A DNA stretch of 64,000 nucleotides from Tomocerus qinae (GCA_020055645.1 CM034547.1:14850513-14914512); one strand, 5' to 3'. Shown: positions 13,301 to 29,800, counted from the stretch's first letter. The notes: generated by a model not told the origin, from the letters alone. Program-made: numbers and translations.

Positions 13301-16300
13301 TTATGTTATACACTAACGGAACAGTCCTGTGCATAATTCACATTATGGAATCATGAATTATAAGGACCACCAGGAATGGTAAAGGAACTTTCAAGGATTA
13401 TGTATCTATCTGCGCTACACAAAATAAGAACTTCTTAGTACTTCTTGAAATAACTCCGCAGCTATATAACTCTTTTTAGTCTCCAGTGGGTTTCTATACT
13501 ACAAAAGGAATTTCGAGCCAGTCAAATGTCAAGCCCTTACTTCTATGGGTTTTGGGCTTTTGCTTAGTTGAATAAAATACTGAATAAAATATATCATAAT
13601 CACTTGTGCATTATACACCAGCAAAAGATGTATAAGCATTACCAGGAAACTTTCCTACATGAAGGATCATAATATTATAAATTATGCGTTTTTATTTATA
13701 AGGGTACCCCTATCTACGAGGTTTGAATATACTTAATTACACCTCCTAAGTAATAGCATGGAGTAATTTGCACTCCTAGGTAATAGGCACACACAAAATT
13801 ATAGCAGTAACAATTATTCAAAAATACGTATTAATAGAAACATATATTAGTTACATTGGAATAGCTAGTAGTATTCACAATTTATATTTATTCTAGTTTA
13901 CCATGTTGTTGGCTTATAGGGTAAAGTGAATATAAAGTCTAGACACACAGAAAATAGTATAAATACCTAAGTATAATATATCTAGTACTATAATATACGT
14001 AATGCCGTCACTTTCTCTCTACTGTCCGTGCATGCCGAGATGAAACCAAGAGTCGACTTAAGTAGTAAGTCGAACGGAAATAAGCTTGGCTGAGCTTAAG
14101 CTAGGTCGGCCAGGGAGTGGAAGTAGAAGTGTGTCGAATGGAAGCATAAGAACCAAAAGACGCTCCGTTACCTACAACTTTGTCACATATTATACTGGAT
14201 AGAGATCCTCCTCTCATAGTCACATACTATACACAGCAGTACAATTACGAATCCTGTCCTTATACCTAAGTACTTTGTGGACCGATGGAGAAAAGGAATA
14301 AGAAAGAAATCTTTTCTGTCGAAACGTATTTTCATCAAGTAATAAAGTAGAATTACACTAGAAAGAATCGACAAAAGTGCTCATATCTTAGCTTTCACTT
14401 TGGGAAAGATGAAAATGGTTTCTAAAATTTAATCACAACTTCGGAAGAAATGATTTGAAGAACCCTACTAAGGTAATTCAATGTTATTTACAGTTTGGAT
14501 TGTTTGGAAAAACCAAAAAAATACTTTCAGGTATGGCACAGACATTTAATCAAGCATATTAACACAGCCTCCACGATACCAAATTAATTATATCATGGTT
14601 CAGAGCATAGAGATTATTTTTTGTCTACGTCGTAGGCGTAAGTAGGAAGGTTTATTTGAAGAGGAAAGTTATCCCAATGAAATAAAAGTTTGTAATTCAA
14701 TTTATTAGCAGAAATCGTCTTGACCTTGGAAATTGTTATTGGAGAATCAATTAAATCATTTTACGTGCATGTGATTAATGTTCTTTCTGTAAGGTAAGTT
14801 AAAATGTTAATTGAATCTAGATGAATAAGTTTTTTTGCAGTTTGCTTTTTTCCCATGAATATGAGTATAGTTTAATGTGCGTATAGTTTGGAATGGAAAG
14901 GTGAAGTAACGCAAAGGATGAAACAAGTGAGTGCCTACCATAGCACTAATAATACTGAAGATAGATACTCTTGGCATAATATAATGCAACAGGTCTATCC
15001 ATTTAAACTTGTATAGTATAGTCTAACCCACATACATACTTATGTATGTATTTAGTATTCTTCCAAAGACTACATTCCTAGATATCCTTATATTTCATCC
15101 ATATAGGCACCAACAGTCCTTTGTGTAGTTCTAAGTATTAGGAAAGCATTATATCTAGTCTCACACTTGTAATCACTTGTTCATTATATGATTTCAACAG
15201 CATCGTACTAGTATCCAATAACATCTAGTGTATGTATACAGCGTATGTATTATTGTAGTAGGAATGAGTATCATAGTACGTATACGTACATTAGGCAATA
15301 GTAGAGAAGTACAATGTATAAATTTGTGGAGAGCAAGAGTGGTATTATTGGTTACGTGTTAGTGGAATTGTCTTAGATTCAGTGGAGCAATTCCACAGAC
15401 GGAGTGAATGAATCTAGTATTTTTGTCTGTCAGGAGAAAATCGTAAAATAATATTTGGGAGAAAGCACTTGACCATATTATGAGATATAGCTTAGGGTTA
15501 GACTGGAGTTGCAGTGTGTTTTTAGAAGAGTGTTGTAGAGGAAGGAGAGTGAGCGGATGCTTAGGAAGCCAGATCACACAAGTGTAAGTGATGCTATAAG
15601 TAATATATATATGTGTTAAATAGTAGAGTGACTGTGTGTTGTGTAATAAAATAAAGGAGAAAGAAAACATTAACACTTTGAACATAAGGCTCCACTTCCA
15701 GCCCCATCCATTTGATTTTATTCTATTGGTTAGGATTATCACATTCATTGCTACTTCCGCCCAAGATACAAACCTATAGACAGAACAACGATCTCCTCGC
15801 ATCAAATTCCATTTCATTACATTATACTTCCCTTTGCTTACTTTGTGATGCTGTGAGAGAGAACATTAAATGTTATGGTTTGTTTCTTATCTGCCTTGTA
15901 TCTGGACCCAGTCTGCCCTGACGTAAGTCGAAAACCTAGCAGATGATTATTAGAAGTTGGTTTCTAGAGAAAAGGATATGTACCTATATACATACACATC
16001 ACACTCCTATTACTGAATTCTGGTACATTATTACAAGGTGATTCGCATCCAAAGGAGTTTATAATAGTAGTTTCAACAAATGTATCAGTTCTCTTCTATA
16101 TGTAGATGTACTTATAGAAGAGTCTTTGCCCTCTTAGTCTTCTGTAACTGAAATACTATCCTATGGATAATATTAGTTTCCAGTTCCCATCGGATTTCAC
16201 TTTCCCATTTCATTTAGCAGGAGCTAGCGGAGAGATAAGTGCTATCTCCCATTTAATAGACTCATGTGTAAGATGTCTACTCCACCATCTTACCTACAAA

Positions 16301-17816
16301 TACAAACTTCAGACCTGACTCACTCCATCCTTCAGGTACTTACTTTTACTTATTTACAAATAGACCTGTTTTTCTATCCAGAAGTAATGAGCCCCACTTA
16401 CATCGACTCTTTCTACACTACTACTACCCTAACCCAGCTACACTTGTGCAGTGCAAGATCATATACATTACAACATGTACACCCAGTAAAAAGGCGTCGC
16501 TAATTACATATCACTTCACCAAATACACATAAAATAATGATCTCTACAAGATCATTACTAACTATCGATTCCAACTAATGGACATTGTACTACTAAGATC
16601 CAACCTTTTCGTATTTATTCATTTCTTCTTACTTCTCTAATAAATCTTAGATAGGTATTACGTTTAAATTATCCATATACCTATTGAATATAGGTATGGT
16701 GTAATGTAATAACCATAACTTCTCCATCCGTCTTTCAAGAAAAAATCCGGATTAAAGAAACTAAGCCTTATGAAGAAATACAAGAAAATAAAAATTGTTT
16801 CAGACAGTACAGTATTAGAAACTTTCATGATTTTTGGCTACTTCTAACTTATATTGGACCTATTTCCACCCGGAAATTCATACATTTTTTGCATGTAGCC
16901 TGTGCTGCTAGGAAAGCCCCAGCCCCTCCTTATAAACTCATTTTAATGCTTGTGCTTCAAACAAGATTGCCCATTTCGTGCGTTTACCTTATTATTGTTA
17001 TTAATATTCTGAAATTGTTATATTGAAAAGAAAATAACCATGTTTCTATTTTGGTATGTCAATATTGACTTTTGACGATTACACTTGCTACTTTCAATAT
17101 AGAATTTTATCAGTTTTTACAACATTTTATATGATGCCAGCGGAATCAAATCAGTGAAAAACAATTATGTACTTTATGAAAGTAAAACAAACTATCCAAA
17201 ATCTAAAAATAATTTCAGTACTATTAATATTGCAAATGGCCTAAGGTAAACTTCAACTGTGTACACCAAATATAGCTATTATCATTTTCGGAAGTAAAAA
17301 ATTCTTTTTCGCATAACAAGTGGCAAGAAGTTTCAATAAAAGTTTCAAAATTGATAAGTCTAGCTATATTTAGTTTTATTTAGGCTAGACCTAGATTTAT
17401 TTATTGCAATTTGTTGCAGGGCAGAATGCCGAAGACCTATTTATGGTGTAACTGATAAATACAAGTAGGTATTTTAACGCTACTTTGGCTACTTATCACC
17501 AGACTAGTAAAGCACGTGAAAGTTGTGAAAAATTGGTGAAAAGTGTTTAAAGAACTAATTTCATTTTTCACTGGTGAAAGTTTATTGTAAGCAAAGAGAA
17601 AGTGGTATTAATATTATTAGTAAGACATTTATTTTGATATTTTTTATAAAATTGTGATATTAATTTCGTTGAGGATGTTATTCTGTGCTCGTTCACACTA
17701 AATGCTTGCTAATTGCCATTGAATATTACAGAGACTAATGTTTAAATAGAAAACATCTGCCATGAAAAAATTTTGAAAATGAGGATAATATAGGTCAATA
17801 CATAACGGTGTGTTGT

Positions 17817-17842
17817 ATCTGTAACAATAGTGTGTTACAGAT
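17817..17842. repeat. Short palindromic hairpin
   Basis: ATCTGTAACA and TGTTACAGAT form a perfect 10-bp stem around a 6-base loop. It has no U-tract or other neighbour that would make it a terminator or known RNA. No function is assigned. Confidence 0.4.
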
Positions 17843-20800
17843 AGTAAACATCACAGCTAAGGTATAATAGACAATAAACAAGTTGGACATAAATAATGCA
17901 TTAACTAAGGTGTGTATGTTAGTGGTAGAAATAGCTGTTTACAAACTTGAGCAAAAGGAAAGTCAAGTTGAAAAGCAAAGTAAGTAATACTTAGTCTTTG
18001 TAAATGGGTTAGTGTTTAGGTAACCAGAATAGGACTTAAATGGGCTATGTACAACCCATCCGTTATGTCATAAAATATTAGTGAGTAAACAGAGTTAACA
18101 ATAGGTCCATTTATTGTATTATAACAAACATACGCCCCTGTGTGTATGTAAAAGTTCATTGGAGAAAAGTACCTTTTTCTTTCAAAAACGTAGCATATGA
18201 AAAGACAAGTCGGGGCTTAAATGCTGATGTATTTTGTTGGTTGGACAAGTAAATATAGTTATTATAGACTTGAACGAGTGCACAGTCTTTCCTGAAAGCT
18301 GATAGGAAAGTACTATGTAGCAGTTATGGTTCATACATCATAGTGTGGAAGAGTTTGGTAAGAAGAACAAGGTAAGTATGAGACGGAGAGGATTGAAGAA
18401 GGATGGCATCACACAGCACAGCGTCGTTGAAATGATAGGACGAGACAGGGAAAGTCTGATTAAAATTTGAGCTCGAGAGGTTTTAGGAAAACAAAAATAG
18501 TGGTTGAGAGCAGTGAAGTTTCTGGTTTCTTTACAGCACTAAACTAATGAAAATCTACGAGCACATGGCACACGCAGAAAAATCAACTGCCTCGACTTTC
18601 CCTAGCATATACTAGTGGTGAGACGGTGTTCTATTTTCCATGCATGTTGCATGCTCTGATATAATACTTATAAGTACTTAACCCAAATGGATGTACTATA
18701 GTAATACTATATGTATTTTATGCACTCGCTATGTTATTCCAGCAGACTTAGTACAGATATCTTGACTGGAGAATCGATAGCCGTCTCGCTAATATAACGG
18801 TATCCAGACTTTTGTCCGTGGGGCGGGCTTTTTGCAAGGCGGCTTCTAGTCAGCGTTTACACTTGTTAAGTTATAGGTGAAGTTGCAAATTGAACTTCGG
18901 ACTAAAATCCTATATTCTAGTAAATTCTAGCTATAGAGCATCCTGCATCTTGAAAAGTCAATATACGTAGTAGAATTTTCTTTGTAAGTTAAACTTGCAT
19001 ACAAGCAAGGCAACGATACGACTTCTGGTTTAGTTATGGTGAACGGAATGTGAACACAAAAGTACAGAACAAATAAAAACTCCCTCCTCAACATTTTCTC
19101 TTTACCATTTTGTTCGGTTCTGTTTACTTTGACTTTTAGCCAATGAATTCATTAAAAATCTATTTTAATTTCGTTACGGAAATACTGAGCTGGAAAAAGT
19201 TTCGTTAAGAGTTTTTGCTAGTACAAATACACATACATTATGCACCTACATACTACTACAGATAAATATACACATATAGTAACTAACTACCATAGACAGA
19301 CATCTTTCTGTGTAAAGGAATTTTCCCTGCAGCAGTGCTAACTTTTCTAATTTGAAAAAAACTTGTAATGACTGTTTTACTTGGATGTAAATACCCTTGT
19401 AAAGAGTTGAGAGCCTTTGCAATAAGACTCACCATACTTATGTCTACGTATCCTCAACTCCTATTACTTGTTAGTGCCAGCTCTTCAGTTTTTTTATTGA
19501 ACAGTTTTTCACAAGTTAAATGTGTATGTAATGTTATGCAAACTAAGGCAAGTTGAGTTGAAATAGAATATCCCTCTCTTTTCTATACACACAGTGACAG
19601 AGAATGAGCTTCACAAAAAGAAAAGTTCACTTTCTTTGCATAACTATAAGGGAATTGACTGATTGCGAACCTCCTATGCAGAACAACGCAATAACTTCAA
19701 CTTACAGTAGATGCGTCTCAGCTCTGAGTACGTTGTATAAAGCTTGTGTAGTACACGGTACAACGACGGAGATACGACACTCAAAACTAAATTTCTACTA
19801 TTTGCCTTCATTTCTATTCCCTTTTGCCTGTAACTGGCATGAAAAAGGAGTTTGCACCCACCAGCTCCCATTTATGTTATATATTTCATTGTTCTACATT
19901 TCATTCCATAGTTTTACTCTGTCTCGCCTAAAGATCTCCTTCTCCTAGTTGTTTATCGCTTTTCCATTTCTACTATTTGTATACTACATTATTCATTGTT
20001 TCTTCTATTTACTTTTAGCTCGCGAAGTTACGTTGTCCCTTTGTACTCGTTTTTACATTTAAAAATACATAACCCAAATAGCTGTATTAGCTTAATCTAC
20101 AGAGAGTTCGTCATAATATAAAATTAAAGTAGGGTAAGGATGTGCAGAAATGGTACTAACTCCAAAACACCTAACAACGTAGTATTATTAATAGAAGCAA
20201 GTAAACTGATAATAATGCAGAGCATGAAATGACACAATTTGTAAAACATCCCGGAATATCACCATTGCGAAATATGAGGCCAAAGAAAGAAACGGATCTA
20301 AATTACATTACCAGGTTGAAGATTTTAAATTTAGTTAGGAATAATTACTATGTGGAGGTAATAGTCATTACTTCTAAAAACGATGTCACCTAATTTTTTG
20401 CTTTCTATTTTCCGTTCAATCAAAGATCTCTGACAGATACATATTACATTTATCTTGCCTGCTCCTGAACTTGAATGCAATGTTAGCAATAACATATTGT
20501 ATTGCAGATACAACTAAGCACAAACAATTCCGTTTTATGTCACCCACTTTACAATGCTATTATAATAACCAATACTGCATGGTACAAGTAGCAGACTCAA
20601 TACCAACACAAAATTTTTTTATTTGCATTACACTTATTTTACTTTTCTTGACTTTAACTGCCATGTTACACTTCAAACCCACCACTATACCTACAACCAC
20701 TAGCTTCTGTTTGTGATGGTTATTGTATGTATCAAGTACTACTATATAGGTATACAAGTTATGTTAAAAGCAGAGCTTGAAGTAAATACATATAGCTAAC

Positions 20801-23800
20801 GACATTACGGTAGCTTTGTAAAGTGTGATTGTAATAGCCAGACTATAGTACATAGTATTATATAATGCTTAGCCTGTGCTAGAGAACAAGAACAACTGAC
20901 TTGCTTTAAGCCTAGGTACTTACGTTAGGAACTAAAAGGACAAATTCGTTGGAAGGCAATTTAGAATGTTGCACATTTCTTCGAATTTCAATATCTACTA
21001 GCTATTTTCCAGCACAAAAGTAGCCAATTGTTTAACAGTTCGAGAAATTCGGTATTGGATGACAATAATTTGTACTTTGTGTACTAAATTGAATACTATC
21101 GCTTTAGGAAATTTCCATGATTTTCATATTTAAAAAATATGGTATTGGATGCCCTCGTTTCTTAGAAATGTCCAATTCGATGTTTTCGAATTTCTCTGAA
21201 AATGGAATGTAGTTTGAGAATCTATGAAAAGGTAGTATGATTTCGAGGAAATGTCTTTCGAGCAGTATGCGGCGAACATTTAGTGTAGCAGTGATACACT
21301 TTAGCCCTTGTTCTGGTTTTCTCGAGCTTGTCTTCTCCATTCGCCTTTGCTTTTTCCTCTCATTCTCTACAAGCATGTAGAGTAGAGTACATTACAATAT
21401 CGTCCGCGATTACATCCTACTGCTCTGTTTGCGGCCGAATGAGAGAAGAACATTATTGATTTTGCAGAGTAGTAATAGAGAGGAGTGAGTAGATTACTTG
21501 AAACATATACAACCTCATACATATCATAGTGGAACAAATATCTTATTGCATTTCAAAGCATTGTACTATCCTGTCCCTGTCATGTCCATTGTGTTCTGTC
21601 GGCTACATTTATACTGAGCTCTTAGCATACTTGCACTGATGCTAGTTAGGAATTACTTCAATACATCTGTACGTTGCTTATACATTATGCACTATAATGC
21701 TCTTTCTCTCTCTCAACTCTCTCCTCATTTCATCTGGAGTTGGAAGTGGGACTGAAAGTGAAACTGGACTGAAAATGAAAGACTTCCCAACTTACATTTG
21801 GCTCACATAATATTATTACACAGAGAACAGTCCGATGCGAGCACTACTGTCGTGTTTCTCTTAGGAAACTGTCTGTTATGCAGATATTATCTCCACGCTA
21901 CACAAACGAGCATTAGAATATATACAGACTAAATGCACTCTCTAACATTGTTTCAGGCAAGATATATATGCATCCAAAGTACTCTTGCCATGTATCTTTT
22001 GCCAACTGACAACGTCCAATTCCTTAGCACAAAACGAAATGTGCTACTAATGTAACTAATGTATCATTGTATTAGAGAAATGGAAGCGATGAAATTTAAA
22101 TAAGCTTTGTTAATGCAAATTATGGAAGAGAGTTCCGTCTGACTACGTATATCTACATACTATAAGAGACTACTATTATTACCGCATGCTAACTATCAAT
22201 TTCATTGTGATACACTAAAGAAAACAAAGAGGAAGATCTATGGTATGAATTTCAAAGTACAGATATTATTTGTGCTCTTACCTTCCCTGTTTCTATAATA
22301 TCAACAGGAGTGAAACCTTATCTTACAAAAAACAATCCCAGACATAATATTACTGTTACTCATTCATAGTATTATTACTACGATTTACATAGGGGCTTGT
22401 TTCAGTTTGTACAATGAACATTGCATATTAAAAATACAGCATAGATAATTTACATCTGGCAGGAAGTTTCTCCTGTTTCACCCAGGGCAAGATGGAAATA
22501 GAAATTCTGGTGAAAAGCCATGCAGGTATAACAATGGAGTACTAAAAGGAAAAAATCCACAGGAAACATTATCTTGCTTCACCAATACAGTGTCAATTCA
22601 GACATTCTTTAGATAGAAAGTATACTTTTACTAACTGCGGGTTGTGTACTTTGGGCTCAGGAATATTTTACTGCACAATAGGACTGTAGTCGAATCTCGT
22701 ATGACTGTAAATATGTATGTATCCAGAGCTAACAAATCCCTACGTGTGTTTTAACCATAGCATGACATGCCAAGTCCAGTGTAGTGTCACCTTTTGCTTG
22801 TTAAGCTTTAGCACGCAATCCCGAGTCCAATAATGCAAAACTACGTGCTTTCAATCCACACGTAAGCTAGCACAGTAAAACTCGGAATCTATTCAGCAGC
22901 AGCGGAGCAAGAGCAAAGTACATGACAACTAACTGGCCTAGGTGCAATAGCAATAAGAGTTTTATTCTATTCTGTCGAGAGTTTGACTGGAGGAGAGGTG
23001 AGTGAGGGTAGGAGGGAGTCATATATGGCCAAATAAAGCGAGAGATACAATAAATATATAGGCAGTAAATAGAGGAGAGTTGGAAGAGCGGATTGGATTG
23101 CCTCACAGTCACAACTCAGATCCGAATGTGGAATTCAAATTAGGATTTCGTGCATCCTGTCCTTGTCCTCTGGATCCCTTGCTGGTGATCATCATTCAGT
23201 CGGATTATTACGACCTGCCTGTGGAATGGAATATGTTTACTTTCGACACTTTCACATTTGCACTGAAAGCATTTCCACAACTCTATCTGACCTTAGCCTA
23301 CCCACGAAACAAACGTGAGAGCAATGACTACCTATTCTGAATACTTATGGACTTGGGATGTCCATGTGGTAAAGCGCTATATAAATTACGTATACGTAAT
23401 AAAATAATACAAACTGGAAAGGGCACTTTATACCCGAGTAATTCACCTTTGTAAACGCAAATGCGGTAACGAGAACGTGTCTGTGGTCAAAATATGAATT
23501 AGTAATGCAATAATGTAGTATATTGTATTACTTAGATAGGAATGTACTTTGCAGTTGTCTTTTAGAGCGAGGAAGGAGTTGGTAGAGGCGAGGTGAGAAA
23601 ACCCTAGGGCTAACTTGATTTTACTTCATAGGGGTTGTTATATTATTTAGGAGTAGATTGTCTTCTAACAATAGAAATGCTTTGCTTTGAATTTATCCAC
23701 AGAGTGGAGAACATACGGTGGCATTGTAAATACAGATAGAGTGCTCAGATAGAATGGAACGTGAGACACTAAAACTGAAATGGAGAATTAAATGGAATAC

Positions 23801-26800
23801 TCAACTGCAAGAGCTGGCTGGACTCTGGACCTAACAAACTCAATTTGCCTCGTTTCATTTCGTCTGTCTCTTTTGCATTGCATCGGTTTTGTTTGCGTGA
23901 GCGAATATTAGTTTCTCCGTAAAAGTCGCACTTTCAATTTCAACTTTAGGCTCCATCACAATCCCTGGCTTTCTATAACTGTCAAAGGAATAGAATGAAT
24001 TCAGCCAGCTAGTTTATAAATGGAGCAACTTTGTCGGCAAAACTTTGTTCGTGGCTAGTACATCCTTGAATATACTATTTAGTAAGTCTTTCTTCCCACC
24101 TCAGATGAATACATCCACCCATAGCCACTTATCCTACCTCTCTATACATTAGAAACACTTCCTACATCTAAACTGCATATATCATATATATAGTACTTGC
24201 TCGGCAGACAGGAGAAGACGCAGAGTCGGGCATTCATTGCCCAACTCTACCTAATAACTGTGCTATTTAGCACTGCTGAGTCACCCATCTTGGGACACTC
24301 GCACCGAATTCATTATCCTGCTTTATGTGCCCAACTAACCGTCCCCTACCTCCATCTTTATCGCTAACTCTAACTCATTGGGCTGAAATGTTTCATCCTG
24401 CTTTTTTAATAGCAAAAATTTACCCCAACTTTCTCCACCAATTTTCCTCCTTTCTTGGACACTTCTCCTATCGCATAATGTAATACGTACTTATTTTTAT
24501 CAAAATTACAGACATTGTGTACTAAATTACTCTTGCATTTGCTTCCTTGCAAGTTTAATCTCTAGATCAAATATATTTGAGTCCACCCACATTCCATACA
24601 GCATTAATTATTACATCATATAGAAATTAACGAATTCTATTTCATGCTTTTCAGATCATGGCCATAAATATTCATACGTACACACTACTATCACTGGCGT
24701 ACTTCAGTATAATATGCATAGCTCAGATTCAAATTCCTACTCCAAATGAAATAGTTAAATCAAAATATTTAATATTTCTATCACTATAATAGATCGGTTT
24801 TTCCCACATGAATATTTATCAATACAAACTATTTAAGCAAAATTGCATTTTTGCAGTGGTAGTGTGCTAATTTGAAGCATAAAAGTAACTAAGCTTTAGG
24901 TGTGTGTTGACAGACAATGATGGTACACTATAGGGATTATACACCCACTACTTCATTATGTGAATCTTAAGCTGTCAGAGAATCAGTCACTTTTTGGAAA
25001 ATACTTTATTATGCAGAAAATAATAGACATCTGTCTAATAGAAAACGTTACAAAACTATTATGCATGGAAATGTCATCACAATACACATGAATGAAGAAT
25101 ATAAATCATTTATGTATCATCAGTACTGTTATATTTTACATATCTCATTTAGATGCCTTTAAAACTGAAATAGAGTTTCTATTGTTTTCTACCGAGGCAG
25201 TAGTGGCATGAAGATGAATGTAATAATCTATGAGATCGGATTCATTTTCGTTGTCAGAATCATTTTCGTCAGGCAGAGTAGAAAGGATTCATTAGTTGTT
25301 AGCAAAACAATCATAATTCTCGGTTTCTAAAACATACCTACTATATATCTCGAATGTAGAGCTAAACACAAAGCTAATACCCAGCAGTACACCGGAGACA
25401 GCTATATAGCATACGTTTGGAATATGTTTGGTATTGTTACGGGTTGTTTTAAAATGAAGTTTGGATGTTCATATGTTTAGGTAGTTGGTTGGTATACAAC
25501 ACAGAACCAATATATAGATTACCCAGTAGTTTTGGCAGAAAGCGGAGTCGTGTAGCGTATTTAAAGGAGATATGGAAGTCTAGATTTTAGAAAAGGAAGT
25601 AGTAGTGCCAGAGTCAGTTGTTTGTTACATACAGACTGCGTACGGGGACGAGAAAGTGAAATATGGTTTAAAAGTGAATGATGTTCCTGACGAGATATAA
25701 GTCCATAGAAGTACATCATCGAAAAGATAATATTAACATTATACTAAATATAGTAACTCGCAATCTAGGTAAGTTACAGAGCAAAATGCAGTGGAAATGA
25801 CACCGCCTGCTGCGATCAATACTTGCTAAAAGCAGCATCCTACTATACTACACTACACTACTACCTGAACTGAATTCAGCTACTATTTAAAGAACACAAA
25901 ATACAGCTCTGCATTAGTCTATATTCGAACTCCAGTTGAAAATTCTCTCGCTCTGTCTTCGTTTCATCTCCTTTTGCTGATGATGACAGTCTTCAGAAAT
26001 TAAAACTGCTGTCAGCAGGCGAATTAATGACAAATCATCAATTCTGAGGAAATTGGAACGCAGAATTTACTACTTGACAACATAGAAAGTGGGTTGCCAA
26101 CAATTGGCAGTGAACAGCAGATATATTATGTCCAAGAATTTATAACGACGAGTTATAGATATCAACGGAATCATTTGATAGAGTGTAGTAATGTCTATTA
26201 TTGCGAAATTGCGATTAATTTAAAATATTGAAATGAAATTGCACGAGTATAACTGTTATTGCAATACCTTAATTGACGGGGTAAGGTGCAAAAATTAGTA
26301 CACCTTGCACAAAAAGCTTTTAGGATTATGAAACACGAAACAGGCAGGGTAAAAAGAGAACTTTAGCTGATATTTACAAACTATTTACTTTCTCCCGAAC
26401 TTTCCCCAGTATATTACTACAACTTACAAATTCCCAAAGTCCATTGTCGCCATTGATTTTGTTTTTTTGTTGTTTTTTTTAGAATCAGAATTGCATTGTA
26501 GGAAGTAACCGAGGAGGGTAGTAAAATAAAGGAGACGGCTAATGGAGTATTTAGAAAAGTTTGAGTGTATTGGAGCCGACAACTGTATTGTTTGATGGTT
26601 TATTTGCCCTCAGATGCTGCGATGTGATGGGAGTCTGTGTGCTTGGCACTATGTCCTAAATTTCACGGTAATGCTATCACCAGTGGATATCTCAACTGCC
26701 GAACTTAAGTTAGAATTGATTCTCAGAGTAAAGGATCTTAACTTCAATAATTCAATTGTCTTTCTCTCAGGAACTTGGACGAAAGGAAACTGTCTTGACT

Positions 26801-29800
26801 TGAGTTCCAACTCCAAGATAAACTAAAACTCCCTTTCCGTGAAAGCTGAGAAGAGGAGAGGGAAAACAAGAGTGAAAGTGAGATGTTTCAGAAAGTCCAG
26901 ATTCAACCTAGTAGTAATAATGTATTGGTGGTGAAAGCAAATACGAGTCTCTTCTCTCGTCTATAAAATATATTCCCTACAGGTACTCAGTTAGGCACTA
27001 ATACTAAACGCACAAATTGTTATAGTGCATAATGGAATAATAGATGCGATATAATAATGAGATAGGCCTATAAAATAGTGCAAATATTATACTTATGGGG
27101 TTTTAATTTCAATATTAGATATTTACTCACCTTATCCTTATCGTGGTATAGAGATATATGTGGCTGTTTGCGGGAGCCACGAAATCCAGCCAGAATAGAC
27201 AAGGGTTGGGCAGGGAAGGGAATGTTTCAATGTTAATTATTCAGAGACACCCATTCAAATAGTTGTTAGTTATAAATCCCACAGTGAGTAGATCCACTAT
27301 ACAATTGTATTCGCACAAACAACAAAAGACACTGTTGCTCACTTACTGGCTTCCCTCGTTTTGGTTCATTATACACGAATCTGATAGTTGCAATTTAGAT
27401 TAGCTCAGTCATTATTCCCAGTTCACCATTTCCAAACTACTATACGTAAGAATAGGCTTATTATCAGCCTTCCTATTTAGGAGAAATTATGTTTATGGTG
27501 TACATAATCACTGGTTTCGTTAGTTTGCCCTGTTTCTCTCCTGATATAATTTATGCATATGTGTTTGTAGTGTGGATATGTTGTCGACTTTGATTGTTAT
27601 GCAGTGAAAATGTAAATGTTTAGCTCTTGTCAGTACTTATTCCTTATTGTTAATGCATGACGCAAAATTTTCTCCTCTCCATGCACAAAAAACTACTTTT
27701 GTTCAGTACGATGAATAGTTTGCACAACTAATTATGACTCATAAATAGTTTATTTTGTAGCTGCTGCCCCCGTTTATGGCTTATTTGCTTTCTGTCTCTA
27801 GACACAATACACTTATATCAAGGGACGCCACTATTTTCTATTAGTTCAGCTCTGCCTCGTGATGAATTAAAAATTGTTACTTACTTTCTTCATGCATATT
27901 TATGAAAACAGGAAACAATTTACATATACAATTGGTTCTCAAGTGGTGCACCAATTTACGAACCATGTTACATATTTGTTTTTGTCTTGACACTACTTAT
28001 CCTGACAAGAAGAGAAATGTTTGCATGATCCACCCACTGCGATTCCTGATAGTGATAAGTAGCTTACACGTTCTCCGTCAATAGCCGAGAAATGACTTCA
28101 ATTTTTATTCTATTTTCTTGTTCATCTGGTACATTTTCACCAACTCTTTGTTTCTTGCAAACCTTTGCGTATTATGCATGCATCGACTGGTTCGCTGATA
28201 TCTAAAAAATTCACAAAAAAGTAGATTTTCTTTCAATTATTAATTTTAGCAAACATTTTAACCTTCACCACTCAACAATCAAGATTCGAGATATCGATTC
28301 AAGATAACTTATCGTACAATCTGTGTGAGCTACTAAATAATTTATATTTGCAATCGATAGAATGAGTAACAGAATGGTTCATGCGAAATGTATAAATCCA
28401 ATATATTTTGATCAAAATATTTATTCGTCAAATTTGACTAAATGAATATTATCTATAATATACTACATGTATATACCTAATTTGTAGGATTCAAACGAAT
28501 CATAAAGCAGTAATTGGAGGATACTCTCTTAAAAGCAATTGCTTAATGTCTGTAAATGTAAATTGATTATTGCACAAGTAAAAATGATGTGCCAATTACC
28601 TGTGATAGGTTCCAACATCCGATTAGGATTGATGCATGCAAAAAATGATCCGCCTAAAGTATTAGTAACGAGACAGGACAATGATCGGTTGACACAGAGT
28701 TTTGATGCCATTTTGATTGGCAATAAGATTTTATAGTGTTGGTTTTGATGTGCAGTGATTTCGTTTGTTAGCTGATGTGTACATTTATGGTGTATCTTAA
28801 GAAAAGTGAATCAGTGCTAAAGAAGAGAATAGGTTGGTAGGCTTTAAAATTGAATTTGAGCTTGTGTGTAATATCTCTTGTTTTACTGAGTGTTTTGCAC
28901 AGTAGTAGGTAGATAAAGTTTAAGGAATTAACAGTATAGTAGGTATAAAGTAGCTAAATATGTAGTAGTTAGTAAGTAATTTGGTTGGTAATAAACACAT
29001 AGAGGAGTTGACGATGCGTAATTAATGTAAATCGAGTGCAGTCGCTTTTAAGTTTGCTCGGAGGAATTTCTTGATTGTAATTTTCCCATGAAAATTGAGA
29101 TGGGAAATTAATTTTTTAGGAAAGGGTAGTAACAGGGCAGGATAATGTTCCGACGCGATGTGATGATATTTGTGTGTTGTGTCTGATATGGTAGCAATTG
29201 CAATAAAACAGAGGATTGAAACAAGTTCCGCGGTGGTCGGTTCGGTACTGAACTGAACTGGAGACAAGAAGTAACTTGTAGAGTGGCTTTAGCTTTTGCA
29301 TTGGTTTGGTGTGCTTAGCACTAAACTAAAAGTAACTCTATGAAATGAATGCGTATGTGTACCTTGGAGTGAAAGCGGAGCTAGAGGATCCAAAGTGAGA
29401 CTAGTTTCTCCGTGAGTCTAAGCAGACGAAGACAAAGTGGAAGTTGGTCGCTGTGTGGTGTAATACACTTACAACCCACCCTGCCACATTGCTCCAGAAG
29501 AACTGCTATGGTAGACTAATAAGGAATCTCTTATATTTTAGTATAACTGGAATAATATGATTCTGTACTTATTTCGTCTTTGTTGTGTAGTATTTTGGAT
29601 GTAGTAGTTATGTCTTGTCTTGACTTGCCTAGCGTTAACAATAAATAGAAACTAGGATGTGTGTACTAATAGTAGTAGGAGAGCTGGAGGACTAGTAGCA
29701 GCTCTTTCTCCTTCCCTGGTTGAGATCGTGCAAAAATTTGCTAGACAGCTCGGCGCTCTTTTCACGGACATGGAAGGATTCGTTGGGAATCCACCTCTTC

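Noticed and set aside
15359..15817. 152-codon open frame on the minus strand
   Set aside because: The translation is hydrophobic, repetitive and matches no family. It has no splice context or signal and is a plausible chance frame in AT-rich DNA.
19604..19948. 114-codon plus-strand frame
   Set aside because: Composition resembles translated non-coding DNA and there is no recognisable domain or splice context.
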